Source: Hydractinia symbiolongicarpus (lineage: Eukaryota > Cnidaria > Hydrozoa > Anthoathecata > Hydractiniidae). From it: DNA of 64,000 bases. Under the pieces are notes generated by a model. That model ran no database searches. It was not told the DNA's origin and saw only the letters and a list, made by a program, of their open reading frames with translations. Numbering within the stretch: the first letter of the stretch is position 1; every line of letters starts with the position of its first letter. Positions 1 to 12,050 of this stretch are shown here, one piece after another. The position numbers and the translations under genes are program-made. The DNA lies in the NCBI RefSeq assembly GCF_029227915.1, contig NC_079877.1, positions 7,504,001-7,568,000 of the forward strand. Direction: 5' to 3'.

Positions 1-92
1 TTTAAATATTTAGATAAATAAGATTTTCTTACTGTGGGACCAATCCTGGCCGTTAGCACGCGCTGAAGAAATAAAGACATTCTCAAAAACTA

Positions 93-465
93 CATTTCAT
101 TGATTTCTTGGCGGTATAATTCCGTTTGAGTTACAACGGTTGCGTCACATATTCGTACCAACATGTATTTAGCGAAAGTATTCGGATATTACTAGGTTGC
201 ATCGCTTTTAACTGTGAAACGTTTGACTGTGCGACTTAATTGAACTGCTTTTGGATTTTGACCTTATAAATGTTGTAAGTGAGACAATTGCACTCCAAGA
301 AATAACATTCTTCTTAATTTGACATAATTGCTGGAACTCAGCAATTACACTGGGCGCTGTGGTAGCGCTTTATTTAAAAATTAAGATGAATAAGTCATTT
401 TTTACTGTGGAAGCAATCCTAGCCGTTAGTTTGCGCTGAAGAAGTAGGGACAGCTTCAAAAAGTA
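93..465 (+). repeat. Marker-subfamily monomer (TATAAT type), representative
   Basis: This subfamily replaces the usual CTTTCTAACGGTGTCAAT with TTTCTTGGYGGTATAATTCCG. It usually continues with TTTAGCGAAAGTATTCGG, ACTAGGTTGCATCG and GAAACGTTTGACTGTGCG. It is usually preceded by AAATAAGATTTTCTTACTG and CCTGGCCGTTA. TATAAT occurs at 115, 7201, 9437, 13165, 16515, 18748, 20609, 23585, 25820, 27679, 31780, 34389, 35877, 37738, 39227, 40716, 41461, 42578, 43323, 44440, 45557, 47065, 48923, 50782 and 52641, counting this first copy plus 24 later ones. All intervals are near multiples of 372 bp except the one spanning the 45.6 kb insertion. The copies at 23,585 and 27,679 lack one G. The subfamily is absent from 121-7,200 and 52,647-64,000, so it reports HOR register and domain limits. 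TATAAT here is not evidence of a promoter. Confidence 0.9.
354..368. other. Short G+C-rich hairpin GCGCT-GTGGT-AGCGC (representative)
   Basis: A 5 bp perfect stem with a 5 base loop sits in the most G+C-rich part of many monomers. Variants reading GTGGTAACGC or GTGGAAACGC lose one stem pair, and GGACCCTGTGGTAGCG types lose more. It is therefore variable between subfamilies and not under obvious constraint. Confidence 0.6.
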
Positions 466-834
466 CATTTCATTAAATTTCTCACGGTGTCAATCCGTTT
501 GAGTTACAACGGTTGTGTCACACATTCGTACCAACATGTATTTAGTGATATTTTTCCGATATTACTAAGTTGTATCGCTTTCAACAGTGAAACGATTGAC
601 TGTTGGACTTAGTTGAACTGATTTTGGAGTTTGACCTTATAAATGTGAAAATTGAGTCATTTTGACTACAAGAAATGACATTCTTCTTAGTTTGACATGA
701 TTGCTGGAACTCAGCGATTACACTGGGCGCTGTGGAAACGCTTTATTTAAAAATTAAGATAAATAAGTCATTTTGTACTGTGGGACCAATCCTAGCCGTT
801 ATCGCGCGCTGAAGAAATAGAGACAGTTTCAAAA

Positions 835-3800
835 ACTACATTTCATTGACTTTCTAACGGTCTCAATCCGTTTGAGTTAGAACGGTTGCGTCACATAATC
901 GTACCAGCATGTATTTAGTGATTTTCTTCCGATATTACTAAGTTGAATCGCTTTCAACAGAGAAACGATTGACTGTGGGTCTTAATTGAACTGATTTTGG
1001 GCTTTGACTTTATAAATGTAATAAATGAGCCATTATGACTAGAAGAAATAACATTCTCCTTAATTTGACATGATTGCTGGAACTCAGCGATTACACTATG
1101 CGCTGTGGTAGCGCTTTGTTTAAAAGTTAAGATAAATAAGTCATTTATTACTGTGGAAACAATCCTAGCTGTTATCGCACGCTGAAGAAATAGAGACAGT
1201 TTCAAAAACTACATTTCATTGACTTTCTAACGGTGTCAATCCGTTTGAATTAAAACGGTTGCGTCACATATTCGTACCAACATGTATTTAGTGATTTCCT
1301 TCCGATAATACTAAGTTGTATCGCTTTCAACAGTGAAACGATTGACTGTGGAACTTAGTTGAACTGATTTTAGACTTTGACCTTATAAATGTGATAAATG
1401 AGTCATTTTGACTACAAGAAATGACATTCTTCTTAGTTTGACATGATTGATGGAACTCACCGATTACACTGGGCGCTGTGGTAACGCTTTATTTAAAAAT
1501 TTAGATAAATAAGTCATTTTGTACTGTGGGACCAATCCTAGCCGTTATCGCGCTCTGAAGAAATAGAGACAGTTTTAAAAACTACATTTCATTGACTTTC
1601 TAACGGTGTCAATCCGTTTGAGTTAAAACGGTTGCGTCACACATTCGTACCAACATGTATTTAGTGATATTTTTCCGATATTACTAAGTTGTATCGCTTT
1701 CAACAGTGAAACGATTGACAGTGGGACTTAGTTGAACTGATTTTGGGCTTTGACTTTATAAATGTAATAAATGAGCCATTATGACTAGAAGAAATAACAT
1801 TTTTCTTAATTTGACATGATTGCTGGAACTCAGCGATTACACTATGCGCTGTGGTAGCGCTTTGTTTAAAAGTTAAGATAAATAAGTCATTTATTACTGT
1901 GGAAACAATCCTAGCTGTTATCGCACGCTGAAGAAATAGAGACAGTTTCAAAAACTACATTTCATTGACTTTCTAACGGTGTCAATCCGTTTGAATTAAA
2001 ACGGTTGCGTCACATATTCGTACCAACATGTATTTAGTGATTTCCTTCCGATAATACTAAGTTGTATCGCTTTCAACAGTGAAACGATTGACTGTGGGAC
2101 TTAGTTGAACTGATTTTGGACTTTGACCTTATAAATGTGATAAATGAGCCATTATGACTAGAAGAAATAACATTCTCCTTAATTTGACATGATTGCTGGA
2201 ACTCAGCGATTACACTATGCGCTGTGGTAGCGCTTTGTTTAAAAGTTAAGATAAATAAGTCATTTATTACTGTGGAAACAATCCTAGCTGTTATCGCACG
2301 CTGAAGAAATAGAGACAGTTTCAAAAACTACATTTCATTGACTTTCTAACGGTGTCAATCCGTTTGAATTAAAACGGTTGCGTCACATATTCGTACCAAC
2401 ATGTATTTAGTGATTTCCTTCCGATAATACTAAGTTGTATCGCTTTCAACAGTGATACGATTGACTGTGGGACTTAGTTGAACTGATTTTAGACTTTGAC
2501 CTTATAAATGTGATAAATGAGTCATTTTGACTACAAGAAATGACATTCTTCTTAGTTTGACATGATTGATGGAACTCACCGATTACACTGGGCGCTGTGG
2601 TAACGCTTTATTTAAAAATTTAGATAAATAAGTCATTTTGTACTGTGGGACCAATCCTAGCCGTTATCGCGCGCTGAAGAAATAGAGACAGTTTTAAAAA
2701 CTACATTTCATTGACTTTCTAACGGTGTCAATCCGTTTGTGTTAAAACGGTTGCGTCACACATTCGTACCAACATGTATTTAGTGATATTTTTCCGATAT
2801 TACTAAGTTGTATCGCTTTCAACAGTGAAACGATTGACTGTGGGACTTAGTTGAACTGATTTTGGACTTTGACCTTATAAATGTGATAAATGAGTCATTT
2901 TGACTACAAGAAATGACATTCTTCTTAGTTTGATATGATTGCTGGAACTCAGCGATTACACTGGGCGCTGTGGAAACGCTTTATTTAAAAATTAAGATAA
3001 ATAAGTCATTTTGTACTGTGGGACCAATCCTAGCCGTTATCGCGCGCTGAAGAAATAGAGACAGTTTCAAAAACTACATTTCATTGACTTTCTAACGGTG
3101 TCAATCCGTTTGAGTTAGAACGGTTGCGTCACATAATCGTACCAGCATGTATTTAGTGATTTTCTTCCGATATTACAAAGTTGAATCGCTTTCAACAGAG
3201 AAACGATTGACTGTGGGACTTAATTGAACTGATTTTGGGCTTTGACCTTATAAATGTAATAAATGAGCCATTATGATTAGAAGAAATAACATTCTCCTTA
3301 ATTTGACATGATTGCTGGAACTCAGCGATTACACTATGCGCTGTGGTAGCGCTTTGTTTAAAAGTTAAGATAAATAAGTCATTTATTACTGTGGAAACAA
3401 TCCTAGCCGTTATCGCACGCTGAAGAAATAGAGACAGTTCCAAAAACTACATTTCATTGACTTTCTAACGGTGTCAATCCGTTTGAATTAAAACGGTTGC
3501 GTCACATATTCGTACCAACATGTATTTAGTGATTTCCTTTCGATAATACTAAGTTGTATCGCTTTCAACAGTGAAACGATTGACTGTGGGACTTAGTTGA
3601 ACTGATTTTAGACTTTGACCTTATAAATGTGATAAATGAGTCATTTTGACTACAAGAAATGACATTCTTCTTAGTTTGACATGATTGATGGAACTCACCG
3701 ATTACACTGGGCGCTGTGGTAACGCTTTATTTAAAAATTTAGATAAATAAGTCATTTTGTACTGTGGGACCAATCCTAGCCGTTATCGCGCGCTGAAGAA

Positions 3801-6800
3801 ATAGAGACAGTTTTAAAAACTACATTTCATTGACTTTCTAACGGTGTCAATCCGTTTGAGTTACAACGGTTGCGTCACACATTCGTACCAACATGTATTT
3901 AGTGATTTTTTTCCGATATTACTAAGTTGTATCGCTTTCAACAGTGAAACGATTGACTGTGGGACTTAGTTGAACTGATTTTGTACTTTGCCCTTATAAA
4001 TGTGATAAATGAGTCATTTTGACTACAAGAAATGACATTCTTCTTAGTTTGACATGATTGATGGAACTCAGCGATTACACTGGGTGCTGTGGTAGCGCTT
4101 CATTTAAATAAGAAGAAAAGAAAGTCATTTTGTACTGTGGGTCCAATCCTAGCCGTTATCGCGCGCTGAAGAAATAGAGACAGTTTCAAAAACTACATTT
4201 CATTGACTTTCTAACGGTGTCAATCCATTTGAGTTGGAACGGTTGCGTCACATAATCGTACCAGCATGTATTTAGTGATTTTCTTCCGATATTACTAAGT
4301 TGCATCGCTTTCAACAGAGAAACGATTGACTGTGGGAATTAATTGAACTGATTTTGGGCTTTGACCTTATAAATGTAATAAATGAGCCATTATGACTAGA
4401 AGAAATAACATTCTCCTTAATGTGACATGATTTCTGGAACTCAGCGATTACACTGGGCGCTGTGGTAGCGCTTTGATTAAAAGTTAAGATAAATAAGTCA
4501 TTTATTACTGTGGAAACAATCCTAGCCGTTATCGCACGCTGAAGAAATAGAGACAGTTTCAAAAACTACATTTCATTGACTTTCTAACGGCCTCAATCCG
4601 TTTGAGTTAGAACGGTTGCGTCACATAATCGTACCAGCATGTATTTAGTGATTTTCTTCCGATATTACTAAGTTGAATCGCTTTCAACAGAGAAACGATT
4701 GACTGTGGGTCTTAATTGAACTGATTTTGGGCTTTGACTTTATAAATGTAATAAATGAGCCATTATGACTAGAAGAAATAACATTCTCCTTAATTTGACA
4801 TGATTGCTGGAACTCAGCGATTACACTATGCGCTGTTGTAGCGCTTTGTTTAAAAGTTAAGATAAATAAGTCATTTATTACTGTGGAAACAATACTAGCT
4901 GTTATCGCACGCTGAAGAAATAGAGACAGTTTCAAAAACTACATTTCATTGACTTTCTAACGGTGTCAATCCGTTTGAATTAAAACGGTTGCGTCACATA
5001 TTCGTACCAACATGTATTTAGTGATTTCCTTCCGATAATACTAAGTTGTATCGCTTTCAACAGTGAAACGATTGACTGTGGGACTTAGTTGAACTGATTT
5101 TAGACTTTGACCTTATAAATGTGATAAATGAGTCATTTTGACTACAAGAAATGACATTCTTCTTAGTTTGACATGATTGATGGAACTCACCGATTACACT
5201 GGGCGCTGTGGTAACGCTTTATTTAAAAATTTAGATAAATAAGTCATTTTGTACTGTGGGACCAATCGTAGCCGTTATCGCGCGATGAAGAAATAGAGAC
5301 AGTTTTAAAAACTACATTTCATTGACTTTCTAACGGTGTCAATCCGTTTGAGTTAAAACGGTTTCGTCACACATTCGTACCAACATGTATTTAGTGATAT
5401 TTTTCCGATATTACTAAGTTGTATCGCTTTCAACAGTGAAACGATTGACTGTGGGACTTAGTTGAACTGATTTTGGACTTTGACCGTATAAATGTGATAA
5501 ATGAGTCATTTTGACTACAAGAAATGACATTCTTCTTAGTTTGACATGATTGATGGAACTCACCGATTACACTGGGCGCTGTGGTAACGCTTTATTTAAA
5601 AATTAAGATAAATAAGTCATTTTGTACTGTGGGACCAATCCTAGCCGTTATCGCGCGCTGAAGAAATAGAGACAGTTTCAAAAACTACATTTCATTGACT
5701 TTCTAACGGTGTCAATCCGTTTGAGTTAGAACGGTTGCGTCACATAATCGTACCAGCATGTATTTAGTGATTTTCTTCCGATATTACTAAGTTGAATCGC
5801 TTTCAACAGAGAAACGATTGACTGTGGGACTTAATTGAACTGATTGTGGGCTTTGACCTTATAAATGTAATAAATGAGCCATTATTACTAGAAGAAATAA
5901 CATTCTCCTTAATTTGACATGATTGCTGGAACTCAGCGATTACACTATGCGCTGTGGTAGCGATTTGTTTAAAAGTTAAGATAAATAAGTCATTTATTAC
6001 TGTGGAAACAATCCTAGCCGTTATCGCACGCTGAAGAAATAGAGACAGTTCCAAAAACTACATTTCATTGACTTTCTAACGGTGTCAATCCGTTTGAATT
6101 AAAACGGTTGCGTCACATATTCGTACCAACATGTATTTAGTGATTTCCTTTCGATAATACTAAGTTGTATCGCTTTCAACAGTGAAACGATTGACTGTGG
6201 GACTTAGTTGAACTGATTTTAGACTTTGACCTTATAAATGTGATAAATGAGTCATTTTGACAACAAGAAATGACATTCTTCTTAGTTTGACATGATTGAT
6301 GGAACTCACCGATTACACTGGGCGCTGTGGTAACGCTTTATTTAAAAATTTAGATAAATAAGTCATTTTGTACTGTGGGACCAATCCTACCCGTTATCGC
6401 GCGCTGAAGAAATAGAGACACTTTTAAAAACTACATTTCATTGACTTTCTAACGGTGTCAATCCGTTTGAGTTAAAACGGTTGCGTCACACATTCGTACC
6501 AACATGTATTTAGTGATATTTTTCCGATATTACTAAGTTGTATCGCTTTCAACAGTGAAACGATTGACTGTGGGACTTAGTTGAACTGATTTTGTACTTT
6601 GACCTTATAAATGTGATAAATGAGTCATTTTGACTACAAGAAATGACATTCTTCTTAGTTTGACATGATTGATGGAACTCACCGATTACACTGGGCGCTG
6701 TGGTAACGCTTTATTTAAAAATTTAGATAAATAAGTCATTTTGTACTGTGGGACAAATCCTAGCCGTTATCGCGCGCTGAAGAAATAGAGACAGTTTTAA

Positions 6801-6860
6801 AAACTACATTTCATTGACTTTCTAACGGTGTCAATCCGTTTGAGTTACAACGGTTGCGAC
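835..6860 (+). repeat. Uniform block of exact 373 bp spacing, no marker monomers
   Basis: About 16 monomers lie here, and homologous sites are 373, 746, 1,119 and 3,730 bp apart, so indels are nearly absent. Three forms alternate irregularly. One has CAACAGAGAAACG, GAGCCATTATGACTAG and CATTCTCC. One has CCTTCCGATAATACTAAG and GATTTTAGACTTTG. One has GATATTTTTCCGATATTAC. Two longer paralogies are visible. 835-1,735 matches 4,565-5,465 at ten monomers. About 2,990-3,850 matches 5,600-6,460 at seven monomers, including the shared CCTTTCGATAATAC at about 3,536 and 6,147. Neither the TATAAT marker nor the AAAAGGTCTCC form occurs here. No gene is seen; minus-strand frames of 83 codons recur once per monomer type. 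Confidence 0.8.
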
Positions 6861-8335
6861 ACATAATCGTACCAACATGTATTTACTGATTTTCTTCCGA
6901 TATTACTAAGATGTATCGCTTTCAACAGTGAAACGATTGACTGCGGGACTTAGTTGAACTGATTTTGGACTTTGACCTTATAAATGTGATTAATGCGCCA
7001 ATTGGTCTCCAAGGAATAACATTCTTCTTAATTTGACATGATTGCTGGAATTCAGCGGTTACAATAGGCTCTGCGGTTCCGCTTTATTTAAAAATTTAGA
7101 TAAATAAGATTTTCTTACTGTGGGACCAATCCTGGCCGTTACCATGCGCTGAAGAAATAAAGACATTCTCAAGAACTACATTTCATTGATTTCTTGGTGG
7201 TATAATTCCGTTTGAGTTACAACGGTTGCGTCACATATTCGTACCAACATGTATTTAGCGAAAGTATTCGGATATTACTAGGTTGCATCGCTTTTAACTG
7301 TGAAACGTTTGACTGTGCGACTTAATTGAACTGATTTTGAACTTTGACCTTATAAATGTTATAAGTGAGACAATTGGACACCAAGAAATACCATTCTTCT
7401 TAATTTGACATGATTGGTGGAACTAAGCGTATACACTGGACCCTGTGGTAGCGATTCATTTAAAAATTTAGATAAATAAGTCATTTTTACTGTGGGACCA
7501 ATCCTAGCCGTTAGCGCGCGCTGAAGATATAGAGATAGTTTCAAAAACTCCATTTCATTGACTTTCTAACGGTGTCAATCCGTTTGAGTTAGAACGGTTG
7601 CGTCACACAATCGTACCAACATGTATTTAGTGATTTTCTTCCGATATTACTAAGTTGTATCGCTTTCAACAGAGAAACGATTGACTGTGGGACTTAATTG
7701 AACTGATTTTGGACTTTGACCTTATAATTGTAATAAATGAGCCATTTTGACTAGAAGAAATATCATTCTCCGTAATTTGACATGATTGATGGAACTCACC
7801 GATTACACTATGCGCTGTGGTAGCGCTTTGTTTAAAAGTTAAGATAAATAAGTCATTTATTACTGTGGAAACAATCCTAGCTGTTATCGCACGCTGAAGA
7901 AATAGAGACAGTTTCAAAAACTACATTTCATTGACTTTCTAACGGTGTCAATCCGTTTGAATTAAAACGGTTGCGTCACATATTCGTACCAACATGTATT
8001 TAGTGATTTCCTTCCGATAATACTAAGTTGTATCGCTTTCAACAGTGAAACGATTGACTGTGGGACTTAGTTGAACTGATTTTAGACTTTGACCTTATAA
8101 ATGTGATAAATGAGTCATTTTGACTACAAGAAATGACATTCTTCTTAGTTTGACATGATTGATGGAACTCACCGATTACACTGGGCGCTGTGGTAACGCT
8201 TTATTTAAAAATTTAGATAAATAAGTCATTTTGTACTGTGGGACCAATCCTAGCCGTTATCGCGCGCTGAAGAAATAGAGACAGTTTTAAAAACTACATT
8301 TCATTGACTTTCTAACGGTGTCAATCCGTTTGAGT
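6830..8335 (+). repeat. Hexamer HOR, copy 1 (register 2,236 bp)
   Basis: This segment is repeated at 9,066-10,570, six monomers downstream. Both copies share GGTTGCGACACATAATCG, CTGATTTTCTTCCG, CTAAGATGTATCG, GACTGCGGGACTTAG and ATGCGCCAATTGGTCTCC. They also share CAATAGGCTCTGCGGTTCCG and the TATAAT marker at 7,201 and 9,437. The copies separate near 8,335/10,570. There copy 1 reads GAGTTAAAACGG and ACACATTCG, while copy 2 reads CGAGTTAGAACGG and ACACAATCG. No gene is seen. Confidence 0.75.
7349..7365. other. Perfect dyad CTTATAA-ATG-TTATAAG (representative)
   Basis: A 7 bp perfect inverted repeat with a 3 base spacer occurs in monomers reading CCTTATAAATGTTATAAGTG. The same element lies just upstream of GAGACAATTGGACACC at about 9,585, 16,663, 18,896, 20,757, 25,968, 31,928, 34,537, 37,886, 41,609, 43,471, 56,141 and 62,849. 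In ordinary monomers the right arm reads GTGATAAATG or GTAATAAATG, which breaks the symmetry. It could be a protein site or a cruciform seed; no function is shown. Confidence 0.7.
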
Positions 8336-9065
8336 TAAAACGGTTGCGTCACACATTCGTACCAACATGTATTTAGTGATATTTTTCCGATATTACTAAG
8401 TTGTATCGCTTTCAACAGTGAAACGATTGACTGTGGGACTTAGTTGAACTGATTTTGGACTTTGACCTTATAAATGTGAGAAATGAGTCATTTTGACTAC
8501 AAGAAATGACATTCTTCTTAGTTTGATATGATTGCTGGAACTCAGCGATTACACTGGGCGCTGTGGAAACGCTTTATTTAAAAATTAAGATAAATAAGTC
8601 ATTTTGTACTGTGGGACCAATCCTAGCCGTTATCGCGCGCTGAAGAAATAGAGACAGTTTCAAAAACTACATTTCATTGACTTTCTAACGGTGTCAATCC
8701 GTTTGAATTAAAACGGTTGCGTCACATATTCGTACCAACATGTATTTAGTGATTTCCTTCCGATAATACTAAGTTGTATCGCTTTCAACAGTGAAACGAT
8801 TGACTGTGAGACTTAGTTGAACTGATTTTAGACTTTGACTTTATAAATGTGATAAATGAGTCATTTTGACTACAAGAAATGACATTCTTCTTAGTTTGAC
8901 ATGATTGATGGAACTCACCGATTACACTGGGCGCTGTGGTAACGCTTTATTTAAAAATTTAGATAAATAAGTCATTTTGTACTGTGGGACAAATCCTATC
9001 CGTTATCGCGCGCTGAAGAAATAGAGACAGTTTTAAAAACTACATTTCATTGACTTTCTAACGGT

Positions 9066-10570
9066 GTCAATCCGTGTGAGTTACAACGGTTGCGACACAT
9101 AATCGTACCAACATGTATTTACTGATTTTCTTCCGATATTACTAAGATGTATCGCTTTCAACAGTGAAACGATTGACTGCGGGACTTAGTTGAACTGATT
9201 TTGGACTTTGACCTTATAAATGTGATTAATGCGCCAATTGGTCTCCAAGGAATAACATTCTTCTTAATTTGACATGATTGCTGGAATTCAGCGGTTACAA
9301 TAGGCTCTGCGGTTCCGCTTTATTTAAAAATTTAGATAAATAAGATTTTCTTACTGTGGGACCAATCCTGGCCGTTACCATGCGCTGAAGAAATAAAGAC
9401 ATTCTCAAGAACTACATTTCATTGATTTCTTGGTGGTATAATTCCGTTTGAGTTACAACGGTTGCGTCACATATTCGTACCAACATGTATTTAGCGAAAG
9501 TATTCGGATATTACTAGGTTGCATCGCTTTTAACTGTGAAACGTTTGACTGTGCGACTTAATTGAACTGATTTTGAACTTTGACCTTATAAATGTTATAA
9601 GTGAGACAATTGGACACCAAGAAATACCATTCTTCTTAATTTGACATGATTGGTGGAACTAAGCGTATACACTGGACCCTGTGGTAGCGATTCATTTAAA
9701 AATTTAGATAAATAAGTCATTTTTACTGTGGGACCAATCCTAGCCGTTAGCGCGCGCTGAAGATATAGAGATAGTTTCAAAAACTCCATTTCATTGACTT
9801 TCTAACGGTGTCAATCCGTTTGAGTTAGAACGGTTGCGTCACACAATCGTACCAACATGTATTTAGTGATTTTCTTCCGATATTACTAAGTTGTATCGCT
9901 TTCAACAGAGAAACGATTGACTGTGGGACTTAATTGAACTGATTTTGGACTTTGACCTTATAAATGTAATAAATGAGCCATTTTGACTAGAAGAAATAAC
10001 ATTCTCCGTAATTTGACATCATTGATGGAACTCACCGATTACACTATGCGCTGTGGTAGCGCTTTGTTTAAAAGTTAAGATAAATAAGTCATTTATTACT
10101 GTGGAAACAATCCTAGCTGTTATCGCACGCTGAAGAAATAGAGACAGTTTCAAAAACTACATTTCATTGACTTTCTAACGGTGTCAATCCGTTTGAATTA
10201 AAACGGTTGCGTCACATATTCGTACCAACATGTATTTAGTGATTTCCTTCCGATAATACTAAGTTGTATCGCTTTCAACAGTGAAACGATTGACTGTGGG
10301 ACTTAGTTGAACTGATTTTAGACTTTGACCTTATAAATGTGATAAATGAGTCATTTTGACTACAAGAAATGACATTCTTCTTAGTTTGACATGATTGATG
10401 GAACTCACCGATTACACTGGGCGCTGTGGTAACGCTTTATTTAAAAATTTAGATAAATAAGTCATTTTGTACTGTGGGACCAATCCTAGCCGTTATCGCG
10501 CGCTGAAGAAATAGAGACAGTTTTAAAAACTACATTTCATTGACTTTCTAACGGTGTCAATCCGTTCGAG
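9066..10570 (+). repeat. Hexamer HOR, copy 2
   Basis: This copy pairs with 6,830-8,335. Differences noticed by eye are few. TATCATTCTCCG and CCTTATAATTG in copy 1 correspond to TAACATTCTCCG and CCTTATAAATG here. ACATCATTGATGG here replaces ACATGATTGATGG. The right junction, near 10,565, switches to a monomer that starts the octamer duplication at 10,552. Confidence 0.75.
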
Positions 10571-12050
10571 TTAGAACGGTTGCGTCACACAATCGTACCA
10601 ACATGTATTTAGTGATTTTCTTCCGATATTACTAAGTTGTATCGCTTTCAACAGAGAAACGATTGACTGTGGGACTTAATTGAACTGATTTTGGACTTTG
10701 ACCTTATAAATGTAATAAATGAGCCATTTTGACTAGAAGAAATAACATTCTCCGTAATTTGACATGATTGATGGAACTCACCGATTACACTATGCGCTGT
10801 GGTAGCGCTTTGTTTAAAAGATAAGATAAATAAGTCATTTATTACTGTGGAAACAATCCTAGCTGTTATCGCACGCTGAAGAAATAGAGACAGTTTCAAA
10901 AACTACATTTCATTGACTTTCTAACGGTGTCAATCCGTTTGAATTAAAACGGTTGCGTCACATATTCGTACCAACATGTATTTAGTGATTTCCTTCCGAT
11001 AATACTAAGTTGTATCGCTTTTAACAGTGAAACGATTGACTGTGGGACTTAGTTGAACTGATTTTAGACTTTGACCTTATAAATGTGATAAATGAGTCAT
11101 TTTGACTACAAGAAATGACATTCTTCTTAGTTTGACATGATTGATGGAACTCAGCGATTACACTGGGCGCTGTGGTAACGCTTTATTTAAAAATTTAGAT
11201 AAATAAGTCATTTTGTACTGTGGGACCAATCCTAGCCGTTATCGCGCGCTGAAGAAATAGAGACAGTTTTAAAAACTACATTTCATTGACTTTCTAACGG
11301 TGTCAATCCGTTTGAGTTAAAACGGTTGCGTCACACATTCGTACCAACATGTATTTTGTGATATTTTTCCGATATTACTAAGTTGTATCGCTTTCAACAG
11401 TGAAACGATTGACTGTGGGACTTAGTTGAACTGATTTTGGACTTTGACCTTATAAATGTGATAAATGAGTCATTTTGACTACAAGAAATGACATTCTTCT
11501 TAGTTTGATATGATTGCTGGAACTCAGCGATTACACTGGGCGCTGTGGAAACGCTTTATTTAAAAATTAAGATAAATAAGTCATTTTGTACTGTGGGACC
11601 AATCCTAGCCGTTATCGCGCGCTGAAGAAATAGAGACAGTTTCAAAAACTACATTTCATTGACTTTCTAACGGTGTCAATCCGTTTGAATTAAAACGGTT
11701 GCGTCACATATTCGTACCAACATGTATTTAGTGATTTCCTTCCGATAATACTAAGTTGTATCGCTTTCAACAGTGAAACGATTGACTGTGAGACTTAGTT
11801 GAACTGATTTTAGACTTTGACCTTATAAATGTGATAAATGAGTCATTTTGACTACAAGAAATGACATTCTTCTTAGTTTGACATGATTGATGGAACTCAC
11901 CGATTACACTGGGCGCTGTGGTAACGCTTTATTTAAAAATTTAGATAAATAAGTCATTTTGTACTGTGGGACCAATCCTAGCCGTTATCGCGCGCTGAAG
12001 AAATAGAGACAGTTTTAAAAACTACATTTCATTAACTTTCTAACGGTGTC
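10552..12050 (+). repeat. Octamer-spaced duplicate of 7,570-9,070
   Basis: Homology to 7,570-9,070 holds at an offset of 2,982 bp, eight monomers. Shared variants include CATTCTCCGTAATTTGAC, GTTTGATATGATTGCTGG with GCTGTGGAAACGC (8,521 and 11,503), and GACTGTGAGACTTAG with GATTTTAGACTTTG (about 8,810 and 11,790). The segment overlaps the hexamer register on its left, so two duplication events of different length involved the same monomers. No gene is seen. Confidence 0.65.

Larger units (their letters stand above)
1..1230 (+). repeat. Segment paralogous to 27,565-28,795 and 23,470-24,300
   Basis: The window opens inside a monomer with TTTAAATATTTAGATAAATA, an unusual form seen again near 23,470 and 27,565. 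The order that follows is the same in all three places: the TATAAT marker, then GAACTGCTTTTGGATTTTG, then a monomer with GAATAAGTCATTTTTTACTG and TTAGTTTGCGCTGAAGAAGTAG, then GTGTCACACATTCG. The copy at 27,565 continues to match through the ATAATCGTACCAGCATG monomer up to about 28,795. The 23,470 copy leaves the match near 24,300. This is a multi-monomer paralogy about 27.6 kb apart. The true left edge lies outside the window. Confidence 0.75.

Noticed and set aside
115-120. TATAAT resembling a bacterial -10 box with TTGATT upstream
   Set aside because: It is part of a satellite subfamily in a eukaryotic-type array; the TTGATT is too close and no gene follows.
954-1205. Minus-strand 83-codon open frame, one of about twenty similar frames
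   Set aside because: It recurs with the satellite monomer, varies freely in sequence, has no recognisable domain, and is absent from many monomers through stops. It is a by-product of the repeat.
6980-7090. tRNA-like or RNA polymerase III boxes in the ATTTGACATGATTGCTGG region
   Set aside because: No convincing A or B box pair, no cloverleaf stem set, and the sequence is shared by all monomers.
7359-7553. Minus-strand 64-codon open frame, identical in many copies
   Set aside because: Identity tracks recent duplication of the DNA, including surrounding non-frame sequence. There is no sign of coding constraint or gene context.
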